The notes beneath the pieces were generated by a model. That model was not told where the DNA came from and ran no database searches. It worked only from the letters and a program-made list of their open reading frames with translations. A DNA stretch of 64,000 nucleotides, from NCBI GenBank assembly GCA_030562195.1, contig CM060200.1, positions 14,880,001-14,944,000 of the forward strand, in the 5' to 3' direction. This stretch comes from Nipponacmea schrenckii. Its lineage: Eukaryota; Mollusca; Gastropoda; Lottiidae. The translations under genes were made by a program, and so were the position numbers. This document shows, piece by piece, positions 10,701 to 23,759 of this stretch. The first letter of the stretch is position 1. Every line of letters starts with the position of its first letter.

Positions 10701-10845
10701 TGGAGCATCTTATATTTCACTGCTGAAAAATCTTGGCCCAGAAAATTGTATGAATATGATGTTATATCTCTTGTTAGAAAATAAAATATTGATTCACTCT
10801 CTCCGTCCTGCTGTATTGACTGGTGTTGCTGAAGCTGTGACAAAT
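10701..10845 (+). CDS. DENND4 exon: cDENN core
   Basis: The acceptor is a T-tract plus CAG at 10698-10700 and the donor is GTGAGT at 10846. The first base completes a codon from the preceding exon, then 48 codons follow, containing [20 protein letters not shown] and [20 protein letters not shown]. The exon ends in phase 0. The preceding exon must lie outside the window or hidden beyond the YR element; none was found in 1-10600. Confidence 0.9.
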
Positions 10846-11012
10846 GTGAGTTTTTTTTAATGTATTAAAATTGAGAATGCTTTTGACTGAAATGGCAAAA
10901 GTGAAAGATCAAATTTGAAAATAAATAGTATAGCTAAATCTAGAATAAGTAATTTTACTACTGTGTGTAAACAACATTCCTTTAATGACCATTTTATCAC
11001 TTTCTTTAACAC

Positions 11013-14000
11013 TTTTTATACGCCCACATGGAAATGTGGATGTATATTGCCTTCGCCCCTGTCCGTCCGTCCGTCCACATTTGTTGTATCCACGATAGAG
11101 GCTACAGTTTTTATCTGATCTTAATGAAACATATTGTACATGTATATATTGATGATATCTTGGTCAAGTTCGAAAATGGAAATTATCGCATGAACGGTTT
11201 TTGAGTTATTGCACTTGACTTAGTAAAAACGAGTCAAATTTGGGTTGTATCCACAATAAAGGCTACAGTTTTTATCTGATCTTAATCAAACTTGGTACAG
11301 TACAGCAACTTTATAACTTATCTTTGTCGCCAGCGAAGGTCTGCAGTTCGTCGGCAAAATAAGCTCAGACGGTCGCCAGATCATCTGACGACCGTCGTCG
11401 ATAAAAGTGGCAACGGTCGTCAAATATTCGGCGACGATCTGCAGACGGTTGCCAGTTCGTCGCCAAATATTCGGCGACGGTCGCCAGTTCGTTGTCAAAT
11501 ATGTGACGACCGTCGTCAAAATTTCTATAATCTTTGTGTACATCATGACGTCAAAACTTTCCTTGACAACAGACTAGTTTCTCAATATAGCTACACGTAT
11601 TGTAGGTCTAAAACGCAACTTTCTTTTTTAATATTCAATGAAGGCCTATTTTGATAAGGATTCTGGCCCTTTTTAACTGTCCGTTCTATCAACCAACGAT
11701 GGTTCAGAAACTATAAATATTACTGTTTATATGGAATATGCACAATTGCATTCTAATGATCGGTATCTACGAAAGACATTTACCTGGTCAGCCTGATCAA
11801 CAAGGAACATTGCTTTATCTCAAAATGTCATTCAAATCTTAGCATTAATTATTGAGATTGTTTTAATTGTGAAAATAATATATCCATGAAAACAAGGGGG
11901 GTATGGTTCTACTTTCGTTTATAAAGTGTATGCAGCAAGATAGGTACGAAGAATATTAACGAAAAAAGAGCTAGGCTACTGATGACTGCATGGATCATTG
12001 TGTCCGGAGCCACGCCCGTCGCCCACATCCATGTATCTTCGTCGTAATGCTACGAGGACGTAGGCGTGATTAGGCCACGATGTATAGGGATTTATATATG
12101 AATTTATTAGCCTATGATTCATAAAATAATATTGATGACAAGAGAAGCCTAAAATCATGTCCCCACTCACCCTGAAACTAAATAGACTAGGCCTATTTCA
12201 TTTGTTGGGAGAGTGAATCTTTCAGAATGATCATCTAGCTTCGATACTAGAATGATCTCTTTTGGTGAACAAATAAATTTATTGTCACATTCTGCATACC
12301 AGTTCACCTTCACAAAGAGAAATATTGTCAAACTGAGCTTGCTATTCGTTCTGATATTTTACCGTAGGTCAACTCATAAAAAGCGTTCCCGGATAACCGA
12401 TGTTGAAACTCTAACCAGTTGCCTGTGAAATCCTAGTATTAGTAGTTACTATAACACCTGAACAAATTCTGATATCAGAATCTGAGACTGGATTCTTTAC
12501 AACGTCATACTTTGATTGACAGGTCGAAACTATCTATAATAATATTATCTAGTCACAATAATATTCATAAAAAAGTCAAATTAGTAGTGATAATCCTATT
12601 TCAATATGGTGCCCAAAGAACTTAAAAGTAGTGCTTATATTGACGCTTTCAAACGAAACTAAGCCCAAATCTACTTGTGAGATTTAGACCTACATGTATC
12701 TTGGCACGCAGTTACAAAGAAGTAGGCGTGGTTTCTCAAAACGTCGATCCCGACATCGTTGTTTTACCATTGGATGATGAAAATAGATCAAAGCGTTTAT
12801 TGGTTATAATTTATACTCATTCATATGTATGAGAATGAAATATGCCGAAGTAGGTGGGTCTCATAGAGTTATTTATAACAATAGGCGGTGCCAGCAAAAT
12901 GATGAATGTCTACCTATTAATATTATAGAGAAAAAAAAGAAGAATAAATATTAATAATCTGTCAATGAGCGCAGTCGGATCTGGTTAAGCATCATTGCTA
13001 TATTGACCGCTGTAGATTTAGGCTGGGTTCGGCGTCGTGATTTTAAACAATATCCCCGGTGATAAGTTTGAATTTAAAATTATAAAAATAGAGCCGGTGG
13101 CCAGAGAATTAATTTATTATAAAGTCCGAGGTCGAAGGGCTAGTCCCGAAAAGTCATGGTAAAAGGGTTGTTACACTTTCTTTTCTTCGAAATTGAGAAT
13201 CTGCTTGAGATCCTAGTTTCTATGGTTAAATAATCTGTTATAGGCTTTACATTTCTACGTTCTTTGGTTGGACACGATCAAGACTGGGCCTACTAGGTCT
13301 ATTTGAGGTTTTCTACAGGTACATCTTACAACAGTAGCCTTTTTTTGTAACCATTGAAACGGCCTGATTACCGGGAACAAAGTAATGCACCCTCAGACCT
13401 TATGATCACCCAAATAAAGTATTTTATTGTTTCAAAAAATTACTGTAGACCAAGCTTACACCCCAAGTGCCCCAACACGCATGCCTTGGAGGGTTGAAGT
13501 ATAGGCTCCACCCATTGTTCTCCTCTTGTCACTCTCAGTCTCTTAGGCTGGCTATCGTTGTTTAATCTTTTGACGAAAAAAATAGATTGATGAAGCCTTT
13601 ATTGGGCACATTCTGCATATCAACTCAAAACTAAGTTTTTTTTTCCATGCATGTGTACATAATAAAAAATTCTGATGACATGTATTTCAAAATAATAGGC
13701 TAAGCCTAGTAGTAGTGGCGCAGGCCTAGCGCATTGTTAATTTCGCTCATGAAAGAATTATGATTCTTGGCGTCAAAAGATGAAGATTTGGATCGTGACG
13801 TGATGGTCATTAAATTATTACATCAGTCATCAGCTCTTCTTGTCAACGGAAAGCGATGAATTTTCTTTCTGGAAGTGGCGACGAACTGGTGACCATCTGC
13901 AGATCATCTGCAGATAAAGATAAGTTATAAAGTTGCTGTACTGTACATGTTAATATTGATGATATCTCATAAATGGAAATTATCTAATGAACTGTTTTTG

Positions 14001-14604
14001 AGTTATTCCCCTTGACTTAGTAAAAACGCGTCAAATTTGGGTTGTACCCACGAAAGAGACTACAGTTTTTATCCAATCTTAATGAAACTTGGTATACATG
14101 TATATATTGATGACAATCTCGGTCAAGTTCAAAAATGGAAATTATCGAATGAACGGATTTTGAGTTATTGCCCATGACTTATTAAAAACGCATCAAATTT
14201 GGGTTGTTTCCACGATAGAGACTACAGTTTTCATCCGATCTTAATGAAACTTGGTATACATGCATATGTTGATCAGATCTCAGTCAAGTTCGAAAATGGA
14301 AATATCGAATGAACGGATTTTGAGTTTATGCCTTTGACTTAGTAAAAACGCGTCAAATTTGGGTTGTGTCCACGATAGAGGCTACAGCTTTCATCCGATC
14401 TTAATGAAACTTGGTATACATGTATATATTGATCAGATCTCAGTCAAGTTCGAAAATGGAAATGTCAATTGAACGGATTTTGAGTTATTGCCCTTGGTTA
14501 GTAAAATGCGTCAAATTTGGGATGTATCCACGATAGAGGCTAAAGTTTTTATCCAATCTTAATGATACTTGGTATGCATGTATGGAAATTATCGAATGAA
14601 CAGA
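11013..14604 (+). mobile_element. Tandem-core Helentron-like element H-a, interrupted by TE-A
   Basis: It starts TTTTTATACGCCCACATGG, then a 'gtccgtccgtccgtcc' run (about 11058), then tandem units of roughly 130-150 bp ('gatagaggctacagtttt...aatgaaacttggtatacat...gagttattgcccttgact'). The array is split by TE-A copy 1 (11298-13943) and resumes at 13946. No 3' hairpin end precedes the next element start at 14605, so this copy is 3'-truncated or abutted by a second insertion. Confidence 0.65.
11298..13943 (+). mobile_element. TE-A copy 1: TA-flanked DNA element with CpG-rich subterminal arrays
   Basis: It begins CAGTACAGCAACTTTATAAC and ends with the inverted match GTTATAAAGTTGCTGTACTG, flanked by TA (11296-11297, 13944-13945). 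Inside the left end are repeated 'cggcgacggtcgccagttcgtcg' modules (11330-11520). Modules of the same type recur near the right end (13870-13915). The roughly 2.2 kb between is non-coding but conserved with copies 2 and 3. No transposase is visible, so it is non-autonomous. Confidence 0.8.
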
Positions 14605-15540
14605 TTTTTATACGCCCACATGGACGTATATTGTCGTTGCCCTTCTCTGTAGGTTTGTCGGTCCGTCAACATTTGTTGTAGACACTATAAAAGCTACAAT
14701 TTTCTATGGATTTTAATGAAACTTGGTATGAGCATTGGTATTGATAAGACGGCAGTCAAGTTCGATTTGGACGATTTTTCTATAAACGGTTTTTTAGTTA
14801 TTGCCCCTGCCTCTATATTTGTTGTAGACATAATAGAAGCTACAATTTTCGATGGATTTTAATGAAACTTGGTGTGAGCATTGGAATTGATAAGACGACG
14901 GTCAAGTTTGAATTTGGCAATTTTTTTGATTAACAGTTTTTGAGTTATTGCTCTTGACGTGTAAAATCTTGTCAAAATTTTAGTTTCGATGGAATTAATC
15001 CTCCAATTTTCAGAGGATTTTCATGAAACTTGGTGTGAGCATTGGAATTGATTAGACCTCAGTCAAGTTTGAATTTGACAGTTTTTCAATGAACTGTTTT
15101 GATTAATTGCCCTTGACTTCGTGAAATCGCGTCAAGATTCTATTGTGGTTGCAATAAGAAGCTTTAATTTTCAAAAGATTTTGATGGAACTTGGTGTAAG
15201 CATCAGAATAGATAAGACATTAGTCAAGTTTGAATTTCCGCCTTTTTTAACGAATGGTTTTTGATTTATTGCCCTTGACTTATTAATATTGCAACAAAAA
15301 TATTTGTGGGTGCTAAATAAGCTACAATTTTTTAATATATTTGATGAAACTTGGTATCAATATTGAAATAGATAAGATGATGGTCAAGTTTTAATTTGAC
15401 GATTTTCCATGAACAGTTTTTGATTTTTTGCCCTTGACTTCAATATCCATTTAGTGAATGTTTTTGAGTCATTGCTCAATTTATTTTTCAAATTCAATGC
15501 TGCCAGTGGGTGTATGTTACCTTGCCTGGCAAGCTATCTT
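14605..15540 (+). mobile_element. Tandem-core Helentron-like element H-b
   Basis: A second start (TTTTTATACGCCCACATGG at 14605) is followed by about six diverged core units and the family 3' end 'ctgccagtgggtgtatgtta', then CTTGCCTGGCAAG, a 5-bp-stem hairpin, and 'ctatctt'. TACGCCCAC at the start is the inverse of GTGGGCGTA at the end of better copies. The whole lies in a DENND4 intron, 340 bp before the next exon. Confidence 0.65.
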
Positions 15541-15883
15541 TAACTCCTTCTGTGGGAATCAAATTGACACTTTTACAAATACAGGGCTACAACTTTTTTC
15601 TTTGTATGAAAGTAAGGGCTAAAGAGAGGCATTTGTTTGTCATTGTTCTAGTGCAAGGTCTCTCAACTTGTGTTTGAATTGGAACAGAAAATAAATCTTT
15701 TTTTCATATGTATGTACAGAGAGCACAAGAATCTCATGACTTGGTTAGAGGATTGTAGATGTAATGACAACATTCTTTTGACAGACATTCAACATCAATA
15801 TTAAAGATGAAGGTTTGACTATAAAAATCACACCCATAATTCACTTTTGCTTGTATAATTAATATATTGCTTGTTTTGTACAG
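15541..15883 (+). other. DENND4 intron end without recognised repeats
   Basis: About 340 bp of unique-looking AT-rich intron ending in the polypyrimidine-rich acceptor 'cttgttttgtacag'. Nothing else seen. Confidence 0.5.
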
Positions 15884-15977
15884 ATGATGTTCCCATTCCA
15901 TTGGCAATGTCCATATATTCCTTTGTGTCCATTAGGATTATCAGATGTTTTAAATGCTCCATGTCCATTTATAGTTG
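15884..15977 (+). CDS. DENND4 exon: cDENN/dDENN region
   Basis: The acceptor is TTTTGTACAG at 15874-15883 and the donor GGTAAGTTTT, with GT at 15978. Thirty-one codons plus one base encode [16 protein letters not shown] and NAPCPFIV, a hallmark of DENND4 proteins. The frame stays open beyond the donor by chance, but the family match ends exactly at the GT. Confidence 0.92.
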
Positions 15978-17593
15978 GTAAGTTTTTATCCAAATTAATG
16001 ATATTGGTAATATTGTTACACTATCTTTTCATCATCTGTATATTAATAATAGTTAGTTCTTTACAAGCTACAAATTTAATATCGATTTGGCCTGAAAAAA
16101 TATGTTGGTGCTGTAGTGTTTTTCTCCTATCAGAATGGTACTTGGTATGCATGTATGCAATATATATGGATAAGATTTCAATTAAGATCAAATTTTCTAC
16201 TTATTAGATGAACAGTTTTGGATTTAATGCAGCCCTGTTGTCAGGGTGGGGGTCTGGGGGACTCGGCCATGGCTAGTGAGAATTTAGCCCCTAGAATTGT
16301 CCTCTCTCAAAACCTTTTTCAGTTGTCAGTTTGATAAATTTCATAAACCCCCTAAATGATGAACATTTTGATTGGGATTTGAGCTTATCAGAATCATCAG
16401 AGGCTCCAGGCTTCTAGTTTTTATATGCCCACATGAACATGTTGATGTATATATTATTTTTGTTGTGGCCCCTATCTGTCGGGTCCGTTAACAGTTCTTG
16501 TGGGTACAATAGAAGCTAAAATTTTCTATTGGTTTTTATGAACTTGGTATGCGCAGTGAAATTGATAAGACAGCGGTAAAGATGTGTGGACGTATCTTTT
16601 AAAATTTTCATGTAGAGGGGGAGAATTAGGACAAAAATCTTAAATGGAATAGTCACATTCATGATGAAACCCTTTCACAAAATTAAATAATAAAGTTTCA
16701 ATTTGTAGCCACAGACCTTTTTGGCCTAAATCTCTAAATCTCTACCTTTTTCTCAAAGGTAGTAGTTAATATGGCGTACATAATTCATTACACATCGCAT
16801 CACGTTACAAATACCTGACAATTCATGATATTAATGTCCAAAATCTTTACCATAAATCAATAAAATTTCATTTTTTCTTTATTTGAATTGCCTGTAACAT
16901 GTTAAGCTCATCCTGTTTTAATATAATAATTGCCTGATTAATAAATTCCCCAATTAAGAAGATAATTTGACGTTGTTTCAGAATTTATTTTGTATGTTGG
17001 TAGATTATCAGCTTGACTGAAAGTGTAAATTCATTCAAATCAAATATAAAGCTTGCTTCAGGAAAATTACTTTTCCTTTCATTCTGTGTAAGTAATGATG
17101 GAGAGAAGTCATAAATATAACTTTGGAAAAATAACATTGTTAGTATTTACTATTGAATTTTGCATTCACATATTTATTTAAATTTCATGAATTTACACTT
17201 TTCTCACGAAATCTCCCAATTTTTCAAGACAAATCTCCTTATTTTTTATGGCAAATCTCAATTCAAACAAACATATTTAAGTTTGGGTGAACATTCAAAC
17301 CTTACACTTCAGCATCACTACACATGTTGATACAAAGCACTAATATAAACAAACTAACCCAAACTCAAATTCACACATGTGGTTGAAGGTTTTTTTAACT
17401 AAAAATTGACGAATTGTAATATTATAATTTACAACCTTTAGAATAAAGTATCTTCTTTATATCATGCCTTGAAACCATCATTACCCAATGTTATTCTAGT
17501 GGGTATCGTTAATATAGAAAAATTAAAATCCACCACCCACAAGCCCAAAATTATTTTTAACAATAACAAATATTTTTTTTATTTAATATTTAG
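15978..17593 (+). other. DENND4 intron with degenerate H fragments and a dispersed repeat
   Basis: Decayed core-unit phrases occur at 16130-16235 and 16415-16600 ('ttttatatgcccacatgaac', 'ggtatgcgcagtgaaattga'). Bases 16921-17104 are an inverted, diverged match of 23005-23310. The rest is unremarkable. Confidence 0.45.
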
Positions 17594-17675
17594 GTATTGA
17601 TTCAAGATATTTTGATCTTTATGATCCACCACCTGATATAATTTGTGTGGACCTAGATACTAATAGAATTTGGTT
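17594..17675 (+). CDS. DENND4 exon: DPPPD motif
   Basis: The acceptor is 'ttaatatttag' and the donor GTAAGTATTT at 17676. The 82 bp complete a glycine codon, then encode [14 protein letters not shown] and [11 protein letters not shown], ending in phase 2. A transposon-like H element starts about 8 bp after the donor. Confidence 0.92.
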
Positions 17676-17682
17676 GTAAGTA

Positions 17683-18759
17683 TTTTTATACGCCCACCTT
17701 ATAATGTGGTCGTATATTGTCGTCACCCCTGTCTGTCCGTCCACAATTGCTTGTGAACGTGATAGAGGCTACAGTTTTTGTCGGATTAGAATGAAACTGG
17801 CTGTGATCATTTATATTGATGAGATCTCGGACAAGTTTGAAATTGGCAATTTTTCGATGAATGTTTTTTGAGTTATTGCACTTGACTTAGTGAAAACGCG
17901 TCAAAATTGGCTTGTGAACGCGATAGAGACTACAGTTTTCAACGGATTTAAATGAAACCTTCTGTGATCATTTATATTGATGAGATCTTGGACAAGTTTG
18001 AAATTGGCGATTTTTGGATGAATGGTTTTTGAGTTATTGCACTTGACTTAGCCAAAACGCGTCAAAATTGGCTTGTGAACGCGATAGAGATCACAATATC
18101 CATTTGATTTGAATGAAATTTGATGTTATCATTTATATTGATGAAACCTTTGACTAAGTCAAATTGCGTCGAAATAGACTTGTGAATATGATAGAGTAGA
18201 GACAAAAGTTTTCATCTGATTTGAATGAAATTTGGTGTGATCATTGAAGTTGATGTCATCATGGTCAAGTTCGAAATTGACATTGCGATATACTGTTGTT
18301 GAGTTATTGCACTTGACTTAGTCAAAAAGTGGCTTGTGATTGCGATAGACAATACAGTTTTTATCTGATTTTAATGAAATTTGGTGTGAACATTTATATT
18401 GACAAGAACTTGGATTAGACCTTAATAATCTTAGAGTTTTTGGCTGTGTTAAAACAGAAAATATATTTTAAAGTGGGCGTATCTTGCTAGGCAACCACTT
18501 GTTTAGTGAACGTTTTTAGCCTCATATTTCATGTTAATATTCATTTGTGCTTGATAATATGAAAGTACCCGGTAAGTTGCCATCACCTTTGTCTGTTTGT
18601 GTGTAGATTCTGCAGTTTTTATATGATCTGGATGAAACTTTGTATGTATATGATTTTGGATTCTTGAATTGCCATTGAAATTATGTCAAATTTGGCTTGT
18701 AGACACAATAGAGTCGACAGTTTTTATTAAATTTTGATGAAACATGGTATTTTATAGTA
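17683..18759 (+). mobile_element. Tandem-core Helentron-like element H-c, right next to a splice donor
   Basis: It starts TTTTTATACGCCCACCTTA, then 'ctgtctgtccgtccac', five or more core units of about 140-150 bp ('cttgtgaacgcgatagaggc', 'gagttattgcacttgactta'), and an 'aagtgggcgtatcttgctag' 3'-end-like motif near 18472. Further decayed units run up to TE-A copy 2. Confidence 0.6.
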
Positions 18760-20424
18760 CAGTACAGCAACTTTATAACTTATCTTCGTCACCGGCGACG
18801 GTTGCCAGTTCGTCGCCGGTTCGTCGCCGAATATTCGGTTCAGTTCAGTTCAGAAACTTTAAATATTACTGTTCATATGGAATATGCACAATTGCATTCT
18901 AAAGATCGGTATCTACGAAAGACATTTACCTGGTCAGCCTGATCAACAAGGAAAATGTCATTCAAATCTTAGCATTAATTATTGAGATTGTTTTAATTGT
19001 GAAAATAATATATCCATGAAAACAAGGGGGTATGGTTCTACTTTCGTTTATAAAGTGTATGCAGCAAGATAGGTACGAAGAATATTAACGAAAAAAGAGC
19101 TAGGCTACTGATGACTGCATGGATCAATGTGTCCGGAACCACGCCCGTCGCCCACATCCATGTATCTTCGTCTTAATGCTACGAGGAAGTAGGCGTGATT
19201 AGGCCACGATGTGTAGGGATTTATATATGAATTTATTAGCCTATGATTCATAAAATAATATTGATGACAAGAGAAGCCTAAAATCATGTCCCCATTCACC
19301 CTGAAACTAAATAGACTAGGCCTATTTCATTAGTTGGGAGAGTGAATTTTTCAGAATGATCATCTAGCTTCGATACTTGAATGATCTCTTTTAGTGAACA
19401 AATAAATTCATTGTCACATTCTGCATATCAGTTCACCTTCACAAAGAGAAATATTGTCAAACTGAGCTTGCTATTCGTTCTGATATTTTACCGTAGGTCA
19501 ACTCATAAAAAGCGTTCCCGGATAACCGATGTTGAAATTCTAACCGGTTGCCCGTGAAATCCTAGTATTAGTAGTTACTATCACACCTGAACAAATTCGG
19601 ATATCAGAACCTGAGACTGGATTCATTACAACGTTAGTAGTGATAATCCTATTTCAATATGGTGCCCAAAGAACTTTAAAGTAGTGCTTGTATTGACGCT
19701 TTCAAACGAAACTAAGCCCAAATGTATCTTGGCACGCAGTTACGAAGAAGTAGGCTTGGTTTCTCAAAACGTCAATCCCGACATCGTTGTTTTACCATTG
19801 GATGATGAAAATAGAACAAAGCGATTATTGGTTATAATTTATACTCATTCATATGCATGAGAATGAAATATACCGAAGTAGGTGGGTCTCATAGAGCTAT
19901 TTATAATAATAGGTGGTGCCAGCAAAATGATGAATGTCTACCTATTAATATTATAATAGAGAAAAAAAAGAAGAATTAATATTAATAATCCGTCAATGAG
20001 CACAGTCGGAACTGGTTAAGCATCATTGCTATATTGACCGCTGTAGATTTAGGCTGGGTTGGGCGTCGTGATTTTAAATATATCCCCCGTGATAAGTTGT
20101 AATTTAAAATTATAAAAATAGAGCCGGTGGCCAGAGAATAAAGTCCGAGGTCGTAGGCCTAGTCCAGAAAAGCCATGGTAAAAGGGTTGTTACAATTTCT
20201 TTTCATTGAATTGAGAATCTGCTTGATATCCTAGTTTCTATGGTTAAATAATAGGCTTTACATTTCTACGTTCTTTGGTTGGACACCCCAAGTGGCTCCA
20301 CCCATTGTTCTCCTCTTGTCACTCTCAGTCTCATAGGCCGGCTATCGTTGTTTAATCTTTTGATGAAAAAAATAATTCTGCCGACCATCTGCAGATAAAG
20401 ATAAGTTATAAAGTTGCTGTACTG
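18760..20424 (+). mobile_element. TE-A copy 2
   Basis: Begins CAGTACAGCAACTTTATAAC and ends with its inverse, flanked by TA (18758-18759, 20425-20426). Its interior from about 18850 is co-linear with copy 1 from about 11700 ('gaatatgcacaattgcattc', 'cggtatctacgaaagacatt'). Relative to copy 1, several internal blocks and most of the CGACGGTCGCC arrays are deleted. It has no coding capacity. Confidence 0.8.
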
Positions 20425-20877
20425 TATATGCTACCTGGGGGAAAGCCAGCTGTTACGTTTTCCATTTGGAAAAAAATCAAACCATTTTGGCTCATGAACA
20501 TTTTTGTTTTCTTATTGAATTAAACGATTATCATGTACGATTGTCTTGTATGCTGTCAGTTGTCATTATTGCTAAAGGCAATCAGAATCCAGTTAAACTT
20601 AATGAATACACAGCACTATGTTTGCTAGGAATAATCTTTACTTATCCATTCTCAGATAAACTAGTTAGAAATTAAGTGATAATGAGATCAATGGTTTTGG
20701 AGATGTGCCACATGAATTAAGAAACATACTTCAAATTTGGATTGTAGATGCATAAATAATAAATAAAACTTTTATTTAAAACTGGCCATAATAAGGTCCA
20801 ATACACAAGGACATGGTCCTAACATTTAGATCCTGGGGAAATACAATGAATGATATGGGGAAAATATCTTAAACATC
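20425..20877 (+). other. DENND4 intron, nothing recognised
   Basis: AT-rich. A 69-codon open frame at 20466-20672 matches nothing I recognise and lacks splice context. Confidence 0.3.
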
Positions 20878-21309
20878 TCAATAGATACAATGGATCATTA
20901 TCTACCTTTTCTTGGAGACCGATTTTCAAATTTCGTATTTTCTTTCGAATTATTTAAATTTCGATTTTTTCAAAATTAGGTCACTTTAACGGCTACGGAA
21001 GGTGTGACCCACTTAATCTATGACCTTGAAAATTAGGTCAAATAATATTCAATATATTGTCTACGAGTATATATTTTTTAATTTGGCTTACTTAAAAAAT
21101 TCATAGAGATAAGTGTACTTAAATACAGCAAAAATTGATAATTTTCATATTTTCGCCATCATTAACCATTACGGAAGGTGTGACCTAATTATTTTATGAC
21201 TTTGAAAACTGGGTCAAATGATATTCAATATATTGTCTAGATGTAGGTAATTGCAAATTTAGCCTACATAATATTTTAAGGCTCTCGAAATACGTTCATA
21301 ATTGTAAGC
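20878..21309 (-). repeat. TE-B fragment (TA-flanked 1.1-kb repeat)
   Basis: Shares 'gatacaatggatcattatct', 'taggtcactttaacggctac' and the end 'cataattgtaagcaattc', followed by TA, with the longer copies at 55311-56442 and 59133-60270. Only about 430 bp of one half remain. Confidence 0.7.
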
Positions 21310-22260
21310 AATTCTAGTTTTAAATTATCTTGATGAAACTGGTTATGCATGTATATATTGATGAAATCTCAATCAAGTTCAAATTTGGTAACAATCAGAT
21401 AACATATTTCAACCTTGCCTTGTAGACATGATTTATTTCTAGTATAGTTTATATCTGAAATAAATAAATCTTGGTGTTTTAACTAAAAAACTACAGACTA
21501 CAGAATTGATCACATTTTGATGGAATTTGAAACAAATCTGTATGTTTATATGAAGTGTATATTGCAATCATCTATCTCAGTCTGTCCACAATTGCTAGTA
21601 AACACTCTAGAAAGCTTAATTATAGACAGACTTTGACTCAACTTGGGGTGAGTGTTTTTGTACCACAAAATTGTATAAATTGGAAAATATTTAGTATAAG
21701 TTACTGCCCTTGACCGATTTTTTATGGAACTTGGTGTGATGTTTTGATCATCCTAGGATGAATATAAAAATTTAGTAGTTAGAGTTGTTCTAGAAAATTT
21801 TCACTTAAAGATGGCACAATTCTTTATGGAGTTCGAAACTTGGTATAATCAGTCATTATCATGCTAGGATACACCCTATTCAATTTGAAAAATTATAAGC
21901 TATTTAAAATAACTTAAGTTTTTTGTTCTTGAAAGCGAAAAAATATTTGGATGTAAGCACTCTAGATTCCCAAATAGTTTGAAATAATTGTATGAGTTAC
22001 ACCTCTTTTGCACTGCAAAAGCTACATAGTTCTATTTCTTTTTATTTGAACAAATAACTTGCAGTTGCTTATTCAGTTTAGAAGTTATCCAGTAGATAGG
22101 ATCCAGATAATTGACTGTGTGGAAACAAACAAAAAGTTATAGTGCATTAACACTTCAGTATGGCAACTTAGCTGAGATGTTACACTAGAAATATTTGAAG
22201 AGACAGAAAATTTTTGTTAGTTTACAGTTGCTCAGCTAGATACTAGCAACTTGTTATATA
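21310..22260 (+). repeat. Degenerate H core units
   Basis: Repeated phrases 'gatgaaactggttatgcatg', 'cacaattgctagtaaacact' and 'acttggtgtgatgttt' at irregular spacing show decayed tandem-core sequence. No gene seen. Confidence 0.45.
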
Positions 22261-23004
22261 TCCATTGTTAATGAAAGTACTGGAATAGCAGTCAGAGAAG
22301 AATAAACCTTATATGCTGGACAGATATTCAAGAAGCAGTGTTCATTCCTGGAACAAGTAATATGCCTGCATCTAGAACTTTAAAAGGCAAAAACCTGTGC
22401 ATTTTGAAATAGAACTGCATGTGCAATTTATAATTCTACATTTCAATGGGCTAAGGGCTGCTCACACAGACTTTCCAAAGTTAATTCTCCTGAATGTGAA
22501 GAAGAACAAGAAGTATGTAATATGACCTTGTTTACAAAAATTGGTGAATTTTTTAAGAATAAGGTCTTTATATTTTGTGTGTGCAGTTTTGGATATGGCA
22601 TGTTCTAAGATTATGTTTGGCATAAAGTGGATAGACAGTTTCAATTGATAGTTTGCCTGCAGAAGGGAAAATGTCAACAAGAGTAAAAGTAATTAAAAAA
22701 AATTCGAATTAGAGATGTTATTAGTCATTAAATTTGCTGGAGTTTACTGCTATATAGTCACTGAAGAGGCAGACAGTCCATAATTACTTAGTAAAGAATC
22801 ACTGAAGTAAACTATTTTCTGTTCATTCTTTGCCAAATGACCAAGCTTCCATGTTTAAATGCACAATACAACTACAATTTACCTCAAGTGAACATTATTG
22901 TATTCATTTAAGAGATGAAATACAGAGCACATATGATGAAGTTTCAGAATATAATATGATTTTTGAAGAAAATTTGACAAAGAAAGATAAATTAAATGTT
23001 CCTT
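22261..23004 (+). other. No recognised gene
   Basis: Contains a 67-codon open frame (22830-23030) and scattered short frames. It may be the upstream part of the copia-like relic that follows, but I see no integrase motif. Confidence 0.25.
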
Positions 23005-23525
23005 TTTCCAAAATCATTACTTACACAGAATGAAAGGAAAAGTAATTTTCCTGAAGCAAGCTCACGAAATATTGAACTAAATTTGACCTTTTGATATCGA
23101 AAGTAGCCTGTTATGCAGGTAATAATAAATTTTTAAACGATGTTACGAAACAAAGTTTGAGATAATATTAAATTAGACTGAAAATCTACCAATAGTACAA
23201 AACAAATTTTGAAACGATGTCTATGTTATTTATAAATCACATAGAATTGACGATTATCATAAAATAACATCTTAATCGGGGGATTAATTAATCAGGCATT
23301 GATAATATTATTACGGGATGAGAATTACGCATGTCACGGGCAATTAAAATACAAGTAAAGAATATTTCATTGATTTATGGTAAAGAATTTTTGACTTTGA
23401 AAACAGTAGGCCCCTTGAAAATTTTAGATACGAGAAGAAAAAAATTGGTAGATTTTGGTTTCCAGTTAGTATATCTGGGACAGTATGCAAAAGCGGTAGA
23501 AACCAGACAAAATCGGTAGATTATA
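23005..23525. repeat. Dispersed repeat, related to 16921-17104 (inverted) and 41280-41500
   Basis: 'gaaaggaaaagtaattttcc' at 23031 is the inverse of 17075-17100. 'cgggcaattaaaatacaagt' onward parallels 41312 onward inside TE-C. The family is unknown and its ends are unclear. Confidence 0.45.
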
Positions 23526-23759
23526 TATTATACATATATGCTCTCAATGGAACAATTGACTTATATAAAGTCAAAAAGATAACTCATGTGAGGGGGATGC
23601 TTTGATGTCAAAAAACTATTTAGCATTGATTCAGCTTGTATAAACTTGTTATGGTAAAAACTTTAATCTTCCCAGTATATTTACTGATCATTTACAAGCC
23701 TTGGAGGGCACTACAACTAGTACTAATGTAGGTGAACATATTAGAAGCTGGGTTTACTG

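Noticed and set aside
11292..11654. 120-residue Arg-rich open frame
   Set aside because: It is the translation of TE-A's CpG-rich subterminal array, with a matching frame on the opposite strand; not a gene.
15884..16207. 107-residue open frame as an independent protein
   Set aside because: Only the first 31 codons match DENND4; the rest is intron read-through after a good splice donor at 15978.
20466..20672. 69-residue open frame in a DENND4 intron
   Set aside because: No family resemblance and no splice signals; length is within chance for AT-rich DNA.
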